A DNA stretch of 64,000 nucleotides from Tolypeutes matacus. Lineage: Eukaryota > Chordata > Mammalia > Cingulata > Chlamyphoridae. The notes beneath the pieces are model-generated. The model worked only from the letters and a program-made list of their open reading frames with translations, was not told the DNA's origin and did not search any database. The stretch covers positions 7,391,581 to 7,455,580 of the forward strand of contig JAKSZT010054324.1 in assembly GCA_026826555.1 (NCBI GenBank), given 5' to 3'. Numbering within the stretch: position 1 is the first letter of the stretch; each line of letters begins with the position of its first letter. Both the position numbers and the translations under genes were made by a program. Positions 12,791 through 25,240 of this stretch are shown one piece after another.

Positions 12791-14863
12791 AAAATGTGGT
12801 TTTTAAAATTGATGGGTTCCCTATATATTTACTCTTTTGGGGTACAAAGTCTAGTTTGTCTTCAGGCTTTTACCTTGACAATCCCTTTGGGTATAATTCT
12901 TTGAACCAGAGTATTTATAATGCTTTTTCTTGGGTGTGCTAGTTGATAGTTTAAAAATTGTAGTTCAAACAGGATTTGATTTTTAAATAGTGTGGCTTAG
13001 AAATTAGAAATACTTAAAATGTTCACCTTAAATTAGGATGTTATTTATTTTAAATAGTGGCATTTATAGGTTAAAGTGTCAAGGTGATTATTGTCCCCTC
13101 CTAAGAATCACTTTTCTATTATTATTATTATTATTTTGTTTGGGTCATATCCCAGCAGCTTACCTGGCTGGCGCCATCACACCATCTCTGAACTGCATGG
13201 GATGCAGGCATTATAGGTAAAGCCTGTCCACATTGTCCCTGGTGTGGAAATGGTGAAGAAAGTGCAACTATTTACAAGACTTTTTAAACTTCTGATATTA
13301 GGGGAGGTAGTGAAAAGGTAGTATATAATACAATTCAAGCATCCAGAAGAATAAAATAAAATACTCCTTGTGGCAGCATCTGGTCCCCCTGGGGACCCTT
13401 TATTTTGTAGACTATTCAGGGGTCAGTGGTTGTGACCGATGTATTCAGTATTTGTGTTCTTTTTCCATTCGTTCTGTTTTCAAGGGAGCCTTAGGTATTG
13501 ATAAAATCTAAATAGTATATGAAACATTTATGGCTTAAAACCAATACTTTGACCTCTTTTCTAGATTCATGGTATCAGAGTTAAATTCATGATTAAGAAA
13601 GTAAAGTCATTCATTTCTAAAAATACTTATATGCTTTTTTTCCCTCCATCAAGTACTATGGATAGGTGATCATCATGACCTTTAGACACATCACAGGGAA
13701 ATATGGATGCCTTGATTCCCTGCATCTCTCCTAATGTCTTCCCCATCTACAGTAAGCCCAGAAAGCCTATTGTGTACTTGGTGTTATTTGCTGTGAAATA
13801 CAAAGTGTAGATACTTGGAGAGATTGTGTAGATTTCACAGATTTACAAAGCATGTCCTATGAAGTATGTTTCATTTCAGAACTTGTATGTAGACCATCAT
13901 TTCTCTTTATCAGATTTGGAAAACTTGGAAGTAATAGTCTTGAAAGATTGACAACATAGGAATTGTTAATATTATTTAGTTGATATGACCTCTGTTTCTA
14001 GAGGGAAAAAAAAAGTATATGCTAGAAATGGAGGCAAAAATGGAAACTGAGTAAATGTTCTCCTTGCCCCCCCCCCTTTAAGAAAAATATTAATACCATA
14101 TCAAATGCATGGTTTTCTAACTTCATTTTTAACTTACGATCTGGAACTTTCTAGTGCCGTGTGTCAAATGTTGAATGGTTTTAACGGTGTATTGATACAT
14201 CTGATTATCAGAAAATCTTTAATATATTTAAATATGATTCTTATATCTATAATGTGTCCACTTTACACAGTCTTTTATTAGAAGTGAGGAATAACAGATG
14301 GCTATTGATTAATGTGATTTCTATAATGCCCTTTATGTGTTTTATAGAATGGTCCATTATCAGCTTTGGCGTTTCACCCCCAAAAATGTCAGAGGTTATT
14401 ACTTGCCTAGTGTAGCCTGGTGAGTGAGTGAATGGATGGTAGTGTAGTAGGGTCTGGAACTCGGTTGTCCTCACTTCAAGCCTTTTGGGCTACTCCTGCT
14501 GCTTCCAAGCTGCCTCCAAAGTAAGGATTAGACAGACATTTGGGAAATCCCAGAGGACAACTTATTATTCTTTGACTGGATTTTCTTCAAGTATTGTTCA
14601 TAGTTGTTGGAGTAGAGGCTGAGTCTGCACAGAGTGAAGGGTTAGGGTTCCTGGTGGCACTGTAAACTCCAGCTCACTTCCTGACCATCCCTGCTTGGGA
14701 GCCCCTGGGGTGATGGTGGTGGAAGAGACTTTGCAGTTGACTGAACTCATCTTACTTAGAAGGGAGTTTATAGATCATTTTGTTACCCAAGCATGCCACT
14801 TGGAGGGTTTCATGGCCAGGTGACTATTTAAAATATGTGAAGTGATGTCTAAACCAGAAAATA

Positions 14864-15057
14864 GGGAAGCGGCTGTGGCTCAATCAGTGGGGCTCCCGTT
14901 TACCATATGGGAGGCCCCGGGTTTGGTTCCCGGGGCCTCCTGGTGAGGGCAAGCCCACCCGCACGGCGTGGTTGGCTGACTCAGCGAGCACAAGCAGCAA
15001 GGGGGGGATAAATGAATAAATAAATAAAATCTTTAAAAAAAAATAAAAAATAAAAAT
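14864..15057 (+). repeat. tRNA-derived SINE, young copy with 13-bp TSD
   Basis: A complete element: tRNA-like head with A box TGGCTCAATCAG and B box GGGTTTGGTTC, the CCTCCTGGTGAGGG junction, a GC-rich tail domain (cccacccgcacggcgtgg) and an A-rich end. The 13-base direct repeat aaaccagaaaata flanks it at 14851-14863 and 15058-15070. The intact TSD and close likeness to the copies at 1-87 and 50579-50771 suggest recent insertion by LINE-1 machinery. Confidence 0.92.
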
Positions 15058-17049
15058 AAACCAGAAAATACTGGCTGTTCCAGGTCTGTAACCAGCATGG
15101 AGAATCCTCATTTGAACTTAGAGGAATCATTGTCTCTTTGTGAGCATGTGCTTCTGTGAAAGGTAGGAGGAGGGCCGCACAAGTACTACTTTTGTTGGTT
15201 TAGAAAATCGTTGCTTTTTTTTTTTTTTTTTTGCTTGAGGGATGTCTTTGAATCATTCAGCCAGTACTCTTAGAACATCTCGAAATGGGAAAACTACTTG
15301 CAGGTCTAGAATGTTAAATATAAAATTGGTTTCATAGTAATAATAATGAGTTTAGGAAGAGAGTCAAACCAAACTATTTGCACCTTGATAGAAGACACTG
15401 AAATAGAAGAACTATGTGTTCAGGTTTTTTGGAGTTGGGGTGTAATGAGAGGAAATAATTTGAAACTGATCTGACTGGCTAAAACACTTTTCTACCTGCA
15501 GATCATGATCCTCCACCTTCCCTGCCCACTTTATAAACGGTACCACAATGGCATTTCTGCAAGGCACTGCTAACATTTATCTGCTTTGCCTTTCTATTGC
15601 TGTTTAAGGGGGAGGGGCTTGTTTCCTTTTGTTTATGATATGGGAGTTGGGTAAGTTTGGCAACTTCAGTCTCTTCTACCATAGTTAGACTGAAAAGTTT
15701 CGGCTGGGTATGTGCTGACTTCCCAAGAAAGGGCTCTTAATTTCTATGTTTTTCACAATATTTTCGAACTACTTTTATCTTTTTTCCTTATTGTTTGGTT
15801 TCTTACAAAAATAGTGACAACAGTCTCTGTTGGGCAGTACTTTATGTGCCTGATGAACTAGAGCTTGAGGCTAAGGGACATATTAAAGACAGCTGATATG
15901 GGACCACAAACATAATGTCAAGTTGGCTTTTGCTGGTAGCTTTTACTGTTTTCTTTCCAGTTCACATTACTGATAGAGAAGGCTTTTGCTTAGAACCAGA
16001 TATATATATCACTCTAAGCCAACAAACTTCCTGGGGGTCTTCATTTGTGCCTTTTAGCTTCTTGATGTTTTCTGAACCAGAGCTGTTTAGGTGTGTGCTA
16101 GTGGCAGAGGAGCTCTGCTGTGTTTTAGGCAGAGCACTTGAAACAGTCAAACTTCCAGATTTGGAAGAAAACTGGTATCTAGAGGTTATAGTTAGCAGAT
16201 AGGTGAGTCAACATTGATTTAAGTATTTGTTGTAATTGAATAATAAAATAATTTAACTTTTTGAATTTCTGTTATAGTAGACTATCCAGTTCTTTAAGAA
16301 TACTGTTGTTAGTTTCTTGTGTGTCCCAGATGGTAGTGTAAACATTACAGATGCTCACTTAAAAATTACAATTGTCTCTTTAAAATTTGCATGGACTCTT
16401 CAGAAAAGCATATATAGTTCATTTTCTTTACTCCCACCTCTGCCAAACTTTCTGATCTTACCTTTAGCATCTGTTCTCACCCATGAGTACTACATCAGAA
16501 TTACCTGCAGAAATTTTACTTTGTGGAACTTTCTCAGCATTCTGCTATGAACAAGCAGGGGAGAGACTATGACTATTTTTTTTAAAGCTGCAGAAAAATC
16601 TGATATTTGTCCCCCTCCTCTTTCTGGGAATAACTCCATTAAATGCTGTACCAGGACTTGGTATCTTAAGTCCTGGATTTGTATTCTGCCCTGGCTCTCT
16701 TGGTCTGGTTTTCTCTTATAAAATGTCAGAGAATGATACCAATATACATATTGTGAAATCTGAAGCATTTTGCTCACATGTCACTCTGGACATGAAAATA
16801 CTTGCTCTGGCCTTCCACTTACTGACCTCAAGCCAGCATCAAGAATAGTTTTTTTTTTCCAATCATCCTGTTCTATGTTAGTTGTATTTTAGAAACCTAG
16901 TTGGGGAGGAACTAAGAAAAAGCTACATTTACTCTGGAAAAAGCAGTCACAGTGTTTAGTTTCTATGGTTTAATGTTGGATAATTTTGAATTTACAGTAG
17001 TTACCTCATTTGTATTATGGAGAAGTAGATTTTGAAAAATCATAAATCC

Positions 17050-17420
17050 TGCTAATGAGCCCCCTTTTTTAGTCCTTAGTATAAAGTTCCTTCTCCCGTC
17101 GGGAATGGGAAGTTTAATTCTTCCTACATAGGTTCTGTGGTTGCTAATGAGTCTTGAAATGGCCCTCATGTGAGCAGCAGGGAGGGCAGAGGAAAAGCAG
17201 TGTCTGAGTGGTCTTACACACTGATAATTCCAAAGAAGCTTTTGTTTCCAAGAGCTTCGTTAAACAGCTGTATTTAGAAACTCGGCTGTTCCTGCATTGC
17301 TTTAATCAAATGATCCGGTTCATATTTCTAGAAACATCTTGGAGTCATTGTGAGTGGCTTCGACTTAATAGAATGAAGCACAGCAACTTTTGCAGGTACT
17401 ACTCAGACTGATGGGCTCCC
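17050..17420 (+). other. Repeat-free intronic segment, candidate conserved element
   Basis: No recognisable repeat. It is less AT-biased than its surroundings and carries short motifs such as taattc, aacagctg and aatcaaatgatcc. Function is not established; conservation would have to be tested by alignment. Confidence 0.3.
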
Positions 17421-17696
17421 TCACCCAGCTCAGCTAAATCCAGCCAGTCTGAGTTCTTGGAAATATCTTTGGATAAATTTTATAGGCTGTTTTACTTTTA
17501 CAGTTTTGTATTTGTTCGTAATTTATATTTGCATAAGCTTTTCTTTGAAGCTACCTGGGAATTTGTCTTAGTCATTTAGGAATCAGTATTCGTGGGTGGT
17601 GAGGAGGAGGGATTGGCATCTGTGATTAATAGCTCTCTAGGAAACTGATATACCAGAAAGTTGGAGGATTACCAATTTTAAATCCCTCTAAATAAA

Positions 17697-17875
17697 GGAC
17701 CATTAAAACTTGAATGTTAATCAGAATCACTAGGGTGAATGGTTGACAAAATACAGATTCCTGGATCCCAGCCATTGTGGATCTGATTATCTGCAGATTG
17801 AGGTGAAGGAAATTTTACATTTTAATAACCACGGTGATTCTTAAGCAGGTGGTGGTCTGACCTGAGAACCACTAT
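17697..17875 (+). repeat. MER5-type DNA transposon fossil
   Basis: It shows taatcagaatcactaggg, atacagattcctggatccc, gatctgattatctgcag and the 3' end ctgagaaccacta, in MER5 order. Confidence 0.8.
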
Positions 17876-19491
17876 TTATTAGCTTTAATGACTTGCAGTT
17901 GTGGAGGTCTGTGTGGCTCTTGTTTAAAAACAAATCTATTTGTACATAATATTTAAATTTGTGGGTTATAATGTAAACTACCTAGAATGCTTGTAATTAA
18001 GGAGTATGATGCTGGAGTTACCTAAGAATCAATACACACACACATGCACACACAATTTGCTCATTTTCAGAGCATTTTAATATCATTAAATACTTTTAGC
18101 ATCATAAGTACATTAACTTATTATTTGACTTTGAGAGTGTTTGGGAATTTACAGTATAATACCTCAGGGCCCATCCATTTAAATGGGTATTTCATAATAT
18201 AGAGATTTGGAGTTATATGATCCAAGATGGTTGTGATTCCTTATAGTATGAAATTTTCTTTTAAAATGCAGTGAAAATTGGTCTCATATTTATAGGCTCC
18301 CAACCACACCCCTCCCCATTTTCTGGATATTTGAGCTTTCTAATCCAGGATTTGCTCAGTTATCATAAGACCTCCCATATATCTCATGTTTTAAATAGTT
18401 TTGTAAAGGAAAAAAAAATTCCCTATTTGTAGCCTTTATTTATAAATCTTTTGACCTGCAAGCTGGATTTTTGCTCCAAAGCTACATAAAACAGTGCATT
18501 CTATTGCCAAAAGATTTAGAATGTTCCTGTCCCACTCATGTTTGCAAAAATGAATTTAATAAGAAATAGTCACCAATTTTGCAAGATTTTCTTTAGTGTT
18601 TTTCTTCATTAACCAGTATCTTGGGGGAATTGTGAAATACATATTGTTTTCCAACTATTTTGGTGCACTAAGTCGAATGAACTGTGAAGGTGAGAGGCAA
18701 CCCCCCTCCCCCACACCTTTGTGTTTTATTCTTTGAGTATTAACATCGATCTACCAAGTGGCAAAGGGGATACTATTTGGTGGTTTAATTACAGTCAGTG
18801 AATGTTACTGATGCTATCAATCAGTTAGACCTAGGTAAAGGGCATGGTGCCAGACCATTCAGGGCTCCCAACAGTGTAATTAAATACCTCAGACTGGATT
18901 CTGAAGGTAAGGAGGTGCTTTGCAGATCAGAAGCAGGGGTATGTTGTCTTCAAATAAGGGTAAAGGTGATCATCTCCCTCCTTTCTAAATTTTTGCAGGA
19001 GTTATATAAATCGAATGATATAATCTCTTTATTGTATATAATTAAGGTTTTAGTGTTTTCATTAAATCCTCTTTTTCTTGTGAAATGTTCACAGCGATTA
19101 TACAAAGGGCTTTAGAAATCAAGTCATTATTTTTGTTAAAGTTGTTTTGGGGAATATACAGCTCAGGCTTCTTACAGACTTTAGAAAACGAAGGATTGTC
19201 TTTAAATGAGACTATTAGTACTGTAAATCATTTCATTTATAAAAACTTTCCCTGTAATTGTTCTCTAATAGCCAATCATATTGAAAGATAAAAAATGTCT
19301 CGGTAGATTTAAAGTTACAAAACATTCAGTAATGTTTCCAGGGTTATACCTTAAAAATTATATAAATATTTAATCATTGTATAACATGTGTACATATATT
19401 TATGTACACAAAATATATGTACATAAAACTTCCTTTGCCTTTGTGGGGAGGGCTTATAATAAAATATCCATTATCCCTCTTTCCCTTTATC

Positions 19492-19511
19492 GTGTGTGTG
19501 TGTGTGTGTGT
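19492..19511. repeat. (TG)n microsatellite
   Basis: Ten consecutive TG/GT dinucleotides. A short tract likely to be polymorphic. Confidence 0.95.
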
Positions 19512-20509
19512 TTTTAAGAGATCAGGGATATAATAGGCAATCCAAAATGATTTCTGTTACTTTTTAAAAAAAAACTGGTATATAATTTGTACTGATTGAA
19601 ACTAACCTTGAAAGACAGTACATTTTATACATGTGTACATGTAAACATATACTAGATCCTTGACAACTGGGTCAAATCAGACCCTGAATACACTAAATCA
19701 TGGACGTTACGTGGTTTACTTATATCATAGGTGTGGGTTGCAGACTTTGTTTTAAATTTAAAACATACATTTGAAGGGGGACTGTTGAAACAAAAAATAC
19801 TAAAATAAAATATCTTGCCCTTTGCTTACAGGGGGATGATTTTTTTTGTTAGAAATATTTCTTTGAAAGTTGGGAATGATTTTTTTAAAGTACCTTAAAA
19901 GTTTAACAAAAGTGATTATTTCATGTTCAGGAATCTTGTTAGGTTCTTATTAAATTATATGGAACCATACCAGATCAGTAATTAGCCTTGAAGTTTGTGG
20001 AGAAGGTCTCTGGCTTTAAAAATTATTGATGTCCATTAAATATGTGCATTTTTCTCCTCCCAAAAGGACAAGAATAAACAAATTTAGTATTTGTAAATAA
20101 GGCACTTAATTGCAAGAGTTATTTTTAAAAATAAACTGTTTGAGACTAGGTAATCTGAAAATACTGTGCTGAGAATTGACCTTTTAAAACACTTTGATAG
20201 TTGTTATTAAAACTGTTACTTATTTACTTAGGTGCTTCTAATATTTGTTAGGATTAATTCTTACTGTTTCAGTTGTCTGTGATAATAAGGAAATTGAAGG
20301 GCTAAATGCTAATTTTTTCTGGTATTGCAGAGCATGTATTTGAAAGATTTAAGGAAAGATATACTAGTCAAAGGAGAATATTGAATGTTTTTGATCAAAA
20401 TGTGGAAAGGTTTTGCTTCTTTTAACTCTAAATATGGGATGATTTGAGAAAAAAATTTTTAGAGGAGCTCATTTCAAAATCTCATTTCAAAGATAGATGG
20501 AACTAACCT

Positions 20510-20640
20510 TTTATGGACTAAAACTGAGGCTTAAAGAACTGAAGCGACCTGTCCAACACGGCCCAGCACCTTTGTTGGTGCGGTGGAATTAGAACTGAGT
20601 TTGCCTCCTTGTGAGCTCTGTGTTCTGCAGCACAGATATA
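20510..20640 (-). repeat. MIR SINE fossil
   Basis: An antisense MIR core: ttttatggactaaaactgag, gaactgaagcgacctgtcc, ggaattagaactgagtttgc and tctgtgttctgcagcac. Confidence 0.6.
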
Positions 20641-20812
20641 ATTCTCTTGGTCTATGAATAACCAGGAGAAGAAGAGTGCAACTCAGTTAACTTCATAACC
20701 TAGTTTTATGTCATATTGACCTAGCAGAAATAATAAAAATAAGAAATTTTGTTCTGTAATAAGTAAAATACCCACAGAATTTCTAATCTTGTGTTAAAGA
20801 AAATGATTTTTT

Positions 20813-20898
20813 TTTTTTTTTTTTTACCGGTGATCGAACCCGGGTCCCTCCATATGGGAGACGGACGCCCAACCAGTTGAGCTACATCCGACCCCCCG
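20813..20898 (-). repeat. Short tRNA-only SINE with near-perfect polymerase III boxes
   Basis: On the minus strand this is a tRNA-like head with A box TAGCTCAACTGG and B box GGGTTCGATCA followed directly by a poly-A tail (poly-T on +). The direct repeat tgatttttt flanks it at 20804-20812 and 20899-20907. It lacks the extra tail domain of the 14864 copy and matches the 41069 copy in the head. It is not a functional tRNA gene: it has an inserted poly-A tail, a TSD and no normal acceptor stem. Confidence 0.9.
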
Positions 20899-23529
20899 TG
20901 ATTTTTTAATTAAAACAATGTGAATGTCTATATTTGGAAATGAACTGACCATCAATATTAATAATAGATTGCATTAGTGCTATCTTATCTACCTCTTAAT
21001 CACTGTACAGTGGTCTGTTTTGGTTATTATTGAATAAAATATGCACATGGTATTCTCCTGTAGTTATACAATCTTGGACAGGAGTATCTGTAATTAAATA
21101 AGTGCTTAATTCTGCAAGCATTTTGAATGTATGCCAGTCAGCTTGGTTAAATGTTGGAGCAGTGTTAAAATATGACAAGAGGTAGACTTGTTCTTGGTGT
21201 CATTGTGTAGTAGGGGAGGTAGCACTTTATGTAGCCAGGATTTGAATGTATGATAATTGAATGCAGAGTGCAGTGGAAATGGAGATGTCACTGGCTGTTT
21301 AGAGGTCTCTCTGATGGTTTCAGAGATGACAGGGTTTTTACAAAATAGAGTTTATAAGACAGAAAGAAGAAAGGTACTACAGATAGAAAGGAATGTCTCT
21401 TCTAAAGATACAGAAGCCTTTATGTGATATGTACTTCTGGAAGAAACTTACATCTGAAAGCTATAAAGTGTGCCTCTTACATAAAATAATAACTTTGTAC
21501 AACAGTAATTGGTGGGAAAATTTGATTAAACCTAACCTAGCCCTATATTTTACATCCATCTCCCTTTAGTGAATACCTAATTTATAAAAGGAACTAGAGG
21601 GATGAATTTTGAGCAGATTAATTCATTTGCTCATAGATACATACCTGCCTCATTCTGCAGATTCATGGGGACCTAGGGAACTCATTTAAGGTATTTACAA
21701 ATGGTAACAAGAGGAAATTTCTCTATGCGGTATTTAGAGTACAAATAGAGAAAGGATAATTATATTTTCATTACTGAAGTTATAAGTAGGTCAGAGAAGA
21801 CTTGGGTAACTGAACTAATATTACAGTGAAGTAATTTTTCTTCTAGTTATAGAACAAAAGGGAACTTATTATAGATGGTATTTAAATTAACCTTGCTACT
21901 ACCACCCTAATTTTGACCATTCTCTTCACTTAGGTTATCATGAAAAACGGTCTCCATACTCTGCTTTTATACATTTCTGTCTGTTTGCAATATGGTACTT
22001 GCCAATATTTAGATTGTCATTCCCTTCTCATGAAATGTTTCACCTTGACATTTAAGGGAAGAATCTGCCACCAACTTACTGTTGGTGGGGAGAGTGTCCA
22101 GTGTCGCCAGTGTTCTACAGAATCTTTATTTTGGCCCAGCTGGTATCTTCAACCTTGAACATGCAAGTCTAATTTTCATTTCCATGCCTTAGACCATTTT
22201 CTGATACTGCCTATGCCACTGTCATCATTTACCAAGTTTTATTTTGTCATAAAGGCACTTATTTTTCACTCTTTCAGTGCCTTTCTCTTCTATTTGGTGG
22301 TCTGCTCTCTGAAAGGAGATATTTTTGTCTTTGGAGCACCTTATGGAATAGTTATGTAGAAACCTCCTCACTCAGAAATTATTAAAACATATCGGTTAAT
22401 AAGAAACAGTGAAGACTTGCTCTATGTGTTCAAAGATAGATGAATTCACAATTTAAGTGAAATTAAAAGTGAGACTTCCTGGAGATTTTTTTTACCCATC
22501 CTTCACCTTGGTTGGGTGGTTAGATGCATATGAAGCAGAATTCTGTCACTTCCTTGTAGGCCTTACATACATTGACGACATGGTAGAATGAAGGATGGGG
22601 AAAGGACTTCTGTGCTTCTTTATCTTTCCTGCAATAAATGAAGATCTAGTTACTGTTACTCATTTATGTGGGAATTTCTACATAATGTTCATCATCGACT
22701 GGCTTTGTCTATCATCAGTCTCTCATATATTTTTTCTCTCTCTGACTTTAGATGGAGTGTTTGAAAGTTGTAGAACCGGCTCGATGAGAATCTTTTTTCT
22801 TTTTTCCACACAGTTTATCAATCAGTACTAGTTGGATTTTATTCTTAAACAGCTCCAGTTTACTTACATTTGGCAGTCTGTAGTCCTTTCCTTTGGTTTA
22901 ACTTTTCTAACTCAGCATTTTAATCTGTTGACAGTGCCTTAGGCATACTGGATTCCCACATGTTACTATAAATTATATTTTAGGTCTATTTTTGGAGGTC
23001 AAGTTGTGACAATTATCTTGATAGTGTGACTTCTGTTGGAGAGATGTGATTAGGTTTCATAATTTTGAAAGAACCTTAAGCCATTATTGGAGAATGGTTT
23101 TCTAAGAATTGGATGAGTGCATCTATTTTTCTAAAAGCCAGCTTAATCTTATTGTTTCTGATGAAGCATGAAAAGCCATGTTTTTTGGGCAAGTATCACA
23201 ACTTTGAATCCTCTTGTCTGAGACGTCTTTTAGAAATAACTCCTGCATGAGGCCATGGGATATATTCTTTCAACAAGTATTGGAGTGCTTACTTGGTGGG
23301 TGAGACTGTAAGGTAGGCTAATATTGAAGAATTGGTTTAAATGCTCCAGGAGCTTAAAACCTAATAATATAAAAACATTGTAAGTGAGTTGCAGTACTGT
23401 TAACATGGGGGGGAAACTTGGAGGTAGTCTGCTGTTCTGACAGTATTGGAAAAAAAAAACCCAGACTAATGTACCTAAGTACTGCGATTTCCCTTGTTTT
23501 AAGTTTCTCTAACGTGAAAGTGTCTAAAG

Positions 23530-23565
23530 TTAAAAAAAGAAAGAAAGAAAGAAAGAAAAAAAAGA
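23530..23565 (+). repeat. (AAAG)n-rich simple repeat
   Basis: Several AAAG units between A-runs (aaagaaagaaagaaagaaag), with no recognisable element attached. Confidence 0.9.
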
Positions 23566-23736
23566 AATTGCAGTACTACCTGTTAGTGTAGCATCCTCAG
23601 TATTTTTTCTATTGCAAAAAATATGGTCAGTATATTATTCTAAATAGGAAATCAAAATTGCCTCTGTGGAGAGGGCTTATAATAAAATATAATTGTATAT
23701 CTAGGCAGCTGGTTGCATGGTGATTCTTAACCCATC

Positions 23737-24371
23737 TGTGGTAGTTTGATATTATTTATGAATTCCAAAAAGAGACATTATGTTTGTAAACTGGTCTGCT
23801 CCTCTGGGTTTGATGCCCTTTGGTTGTATTAAATTCAGAGGTTTCACTTTTACTTTATTAAATCAAGATTAGGACTTTGATTTGACCGTGTCATTAGGGC
23901 AACTCAGAGTTGAGTCCGTGCCCCCTTGGTGGGCTTTGTAAGCTTATGTTCAATCAAGGAGGCAGAAGCAGATGCACAGAGAAGAAGAACACAGAGGAAG
24001 AGAGACAGCTCCATAGACAAGGCAGAGGCCCTGTGAAGAGAGACGAGCCTGATAGTTGCAGCTGAAGAGAACAGAGCAGCTGAGAAGCCCTGAGAGACCA
24101 GCCTTATGCTATCCTACAGCTGAGATGGGAAGAAGCTGGGACCATGGAGCCTTAAGAGGAAGAAGGAAGGCTGAACTCTCAGAAACATCGTCCACGGTCT
24201 TGCTTCAACAGGTGGCAAATGACTTTGAGTAAGAAAGTGCCTCTTATGGTACCTTGAGTTGGATTCTTTAGGGCCTTGTGACTGTAAGCTTCTATCCCAA
24301 ATAAATACCCTTGATAAAAACCAACAGGTTTCTGGTACTTTGCATCAGCACCCCTTTGGCTGACTAATACA
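23737..24371 (+). mobile_element. Solo LTR of an endogenous retrovirus, 5-bp TSD
   Basis: A 635-bp element starting TGTGGTAGTTTGA and ending CTGACTAATACA, so TG at one end and CA at the other. The 5-base direct repeat ccatc flanks it at 23732-23736 and 24372-24376. An AATAAA signal at 24300-24305 sits near the 3' end and sets the + orientation. No internal viral coding sequence is attached, so it is a solo LTR left by recombination between the two LTRs of a provirus. A 5-bp TSD and this terminal sequence suit an ERVL/MaLR-like or class I family. I do not recognise the exact family. Confidence 0.75.
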
Positions 24372-24949
24372 CCATCCCACATTCAAGAATGTGCACATAA
24401 CCTTCATCTGAAGTTAGGAATTATTCCATGAAGTCCACCTATGATTTCTGCCAACTGACTCCCCCACAAATACCCTCTGTTTCTCATTTTACAGCTCACG
24501 TTACTGGGTTTAGGCTCTAACAGATCTGAGAGAAGTGAGGAAGTGGGAGGATTTATTATATAATGGTTTGAAGAAATAAAATTAAGTAGGTCTTTTCATG
24601 TCAGCCCACTTAAACATGCTGAATGTCGAGTCTCCATATGACAGTAAACCTCCTTCCTTACATTTCAGCCAAGCTGTGGGGTTTCCAGAAGTCATCTGTA
24701 TTAGTTGTAAAAAATACTTGTGTTATTCAGGAATTAATTTCTATTATAATTGCCATGGATTTGGAAGAAACTATTTAATCTTGGAACTATTTTTCTGTTA
24801 AACTGCATATATCTTCTTTATCACAGATCCCCTCTCAGTGTCATCTTATCTGACCTCAGAGATAATATCTATATTTGATTTTTTTGCTTCCATAAATTGG
24901 AGATGATGACAATTGGGTATTACATGAATTAGATATTATAATATCCAAT

Positions 24950-25045
24950 TCATAGACTTGTTGTGAGGATCTAATAAACATACTCAGAACAGACCCCAAA
25001 CAGTGGCTGGCACATGGTAAGCATTTAATAAATACTAGGTACCAA
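24950..25045 (+). repeat. MIR SINE fossil, 3' part
   Basis: The run catagacttgttgtgaggat, acagtggctggcacatggt and aagcatttaataaatac is the 3' half of MIR on the plus strand. Confidence 0.8.
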
Positions 25046-25094
25046 CTATCTCACTGTAGCCTAGAGACTGTAGTTGCCCTTTATTCCTCAGAAG

Positions 25095-25240
25095 GTCCTA
25101 TGAGGTAAGTAAGGTATAAGTACTATTATTAACATCAAGTTACAAATAAAGAGATTGGGGCTTCAGAGGACCTAAGGAAATTATTCCAGGGTCAGCTAGC
25201 TGATAAGTAACAAGAAGAACCAAGACCTGGGACCTTCCTT
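25095..25240 (-). repeat. MIR SINE fossil
   Basis: Antisense MIR core: gagattggggcttcagagga, aaattattccagggtcagct, agctgataagtaac and aaccaagacctggga. Confidence 0.65.

Noticed and set aside
20813..20898. tRNA gene on the minus strand
   Set aside because: A and B boxes are near-consensus, but it ends in a poly-A tail, has a target-site duplication and does not form a full acceptor stem. It is a SINE. The same reasoning applies to 41069-41186.
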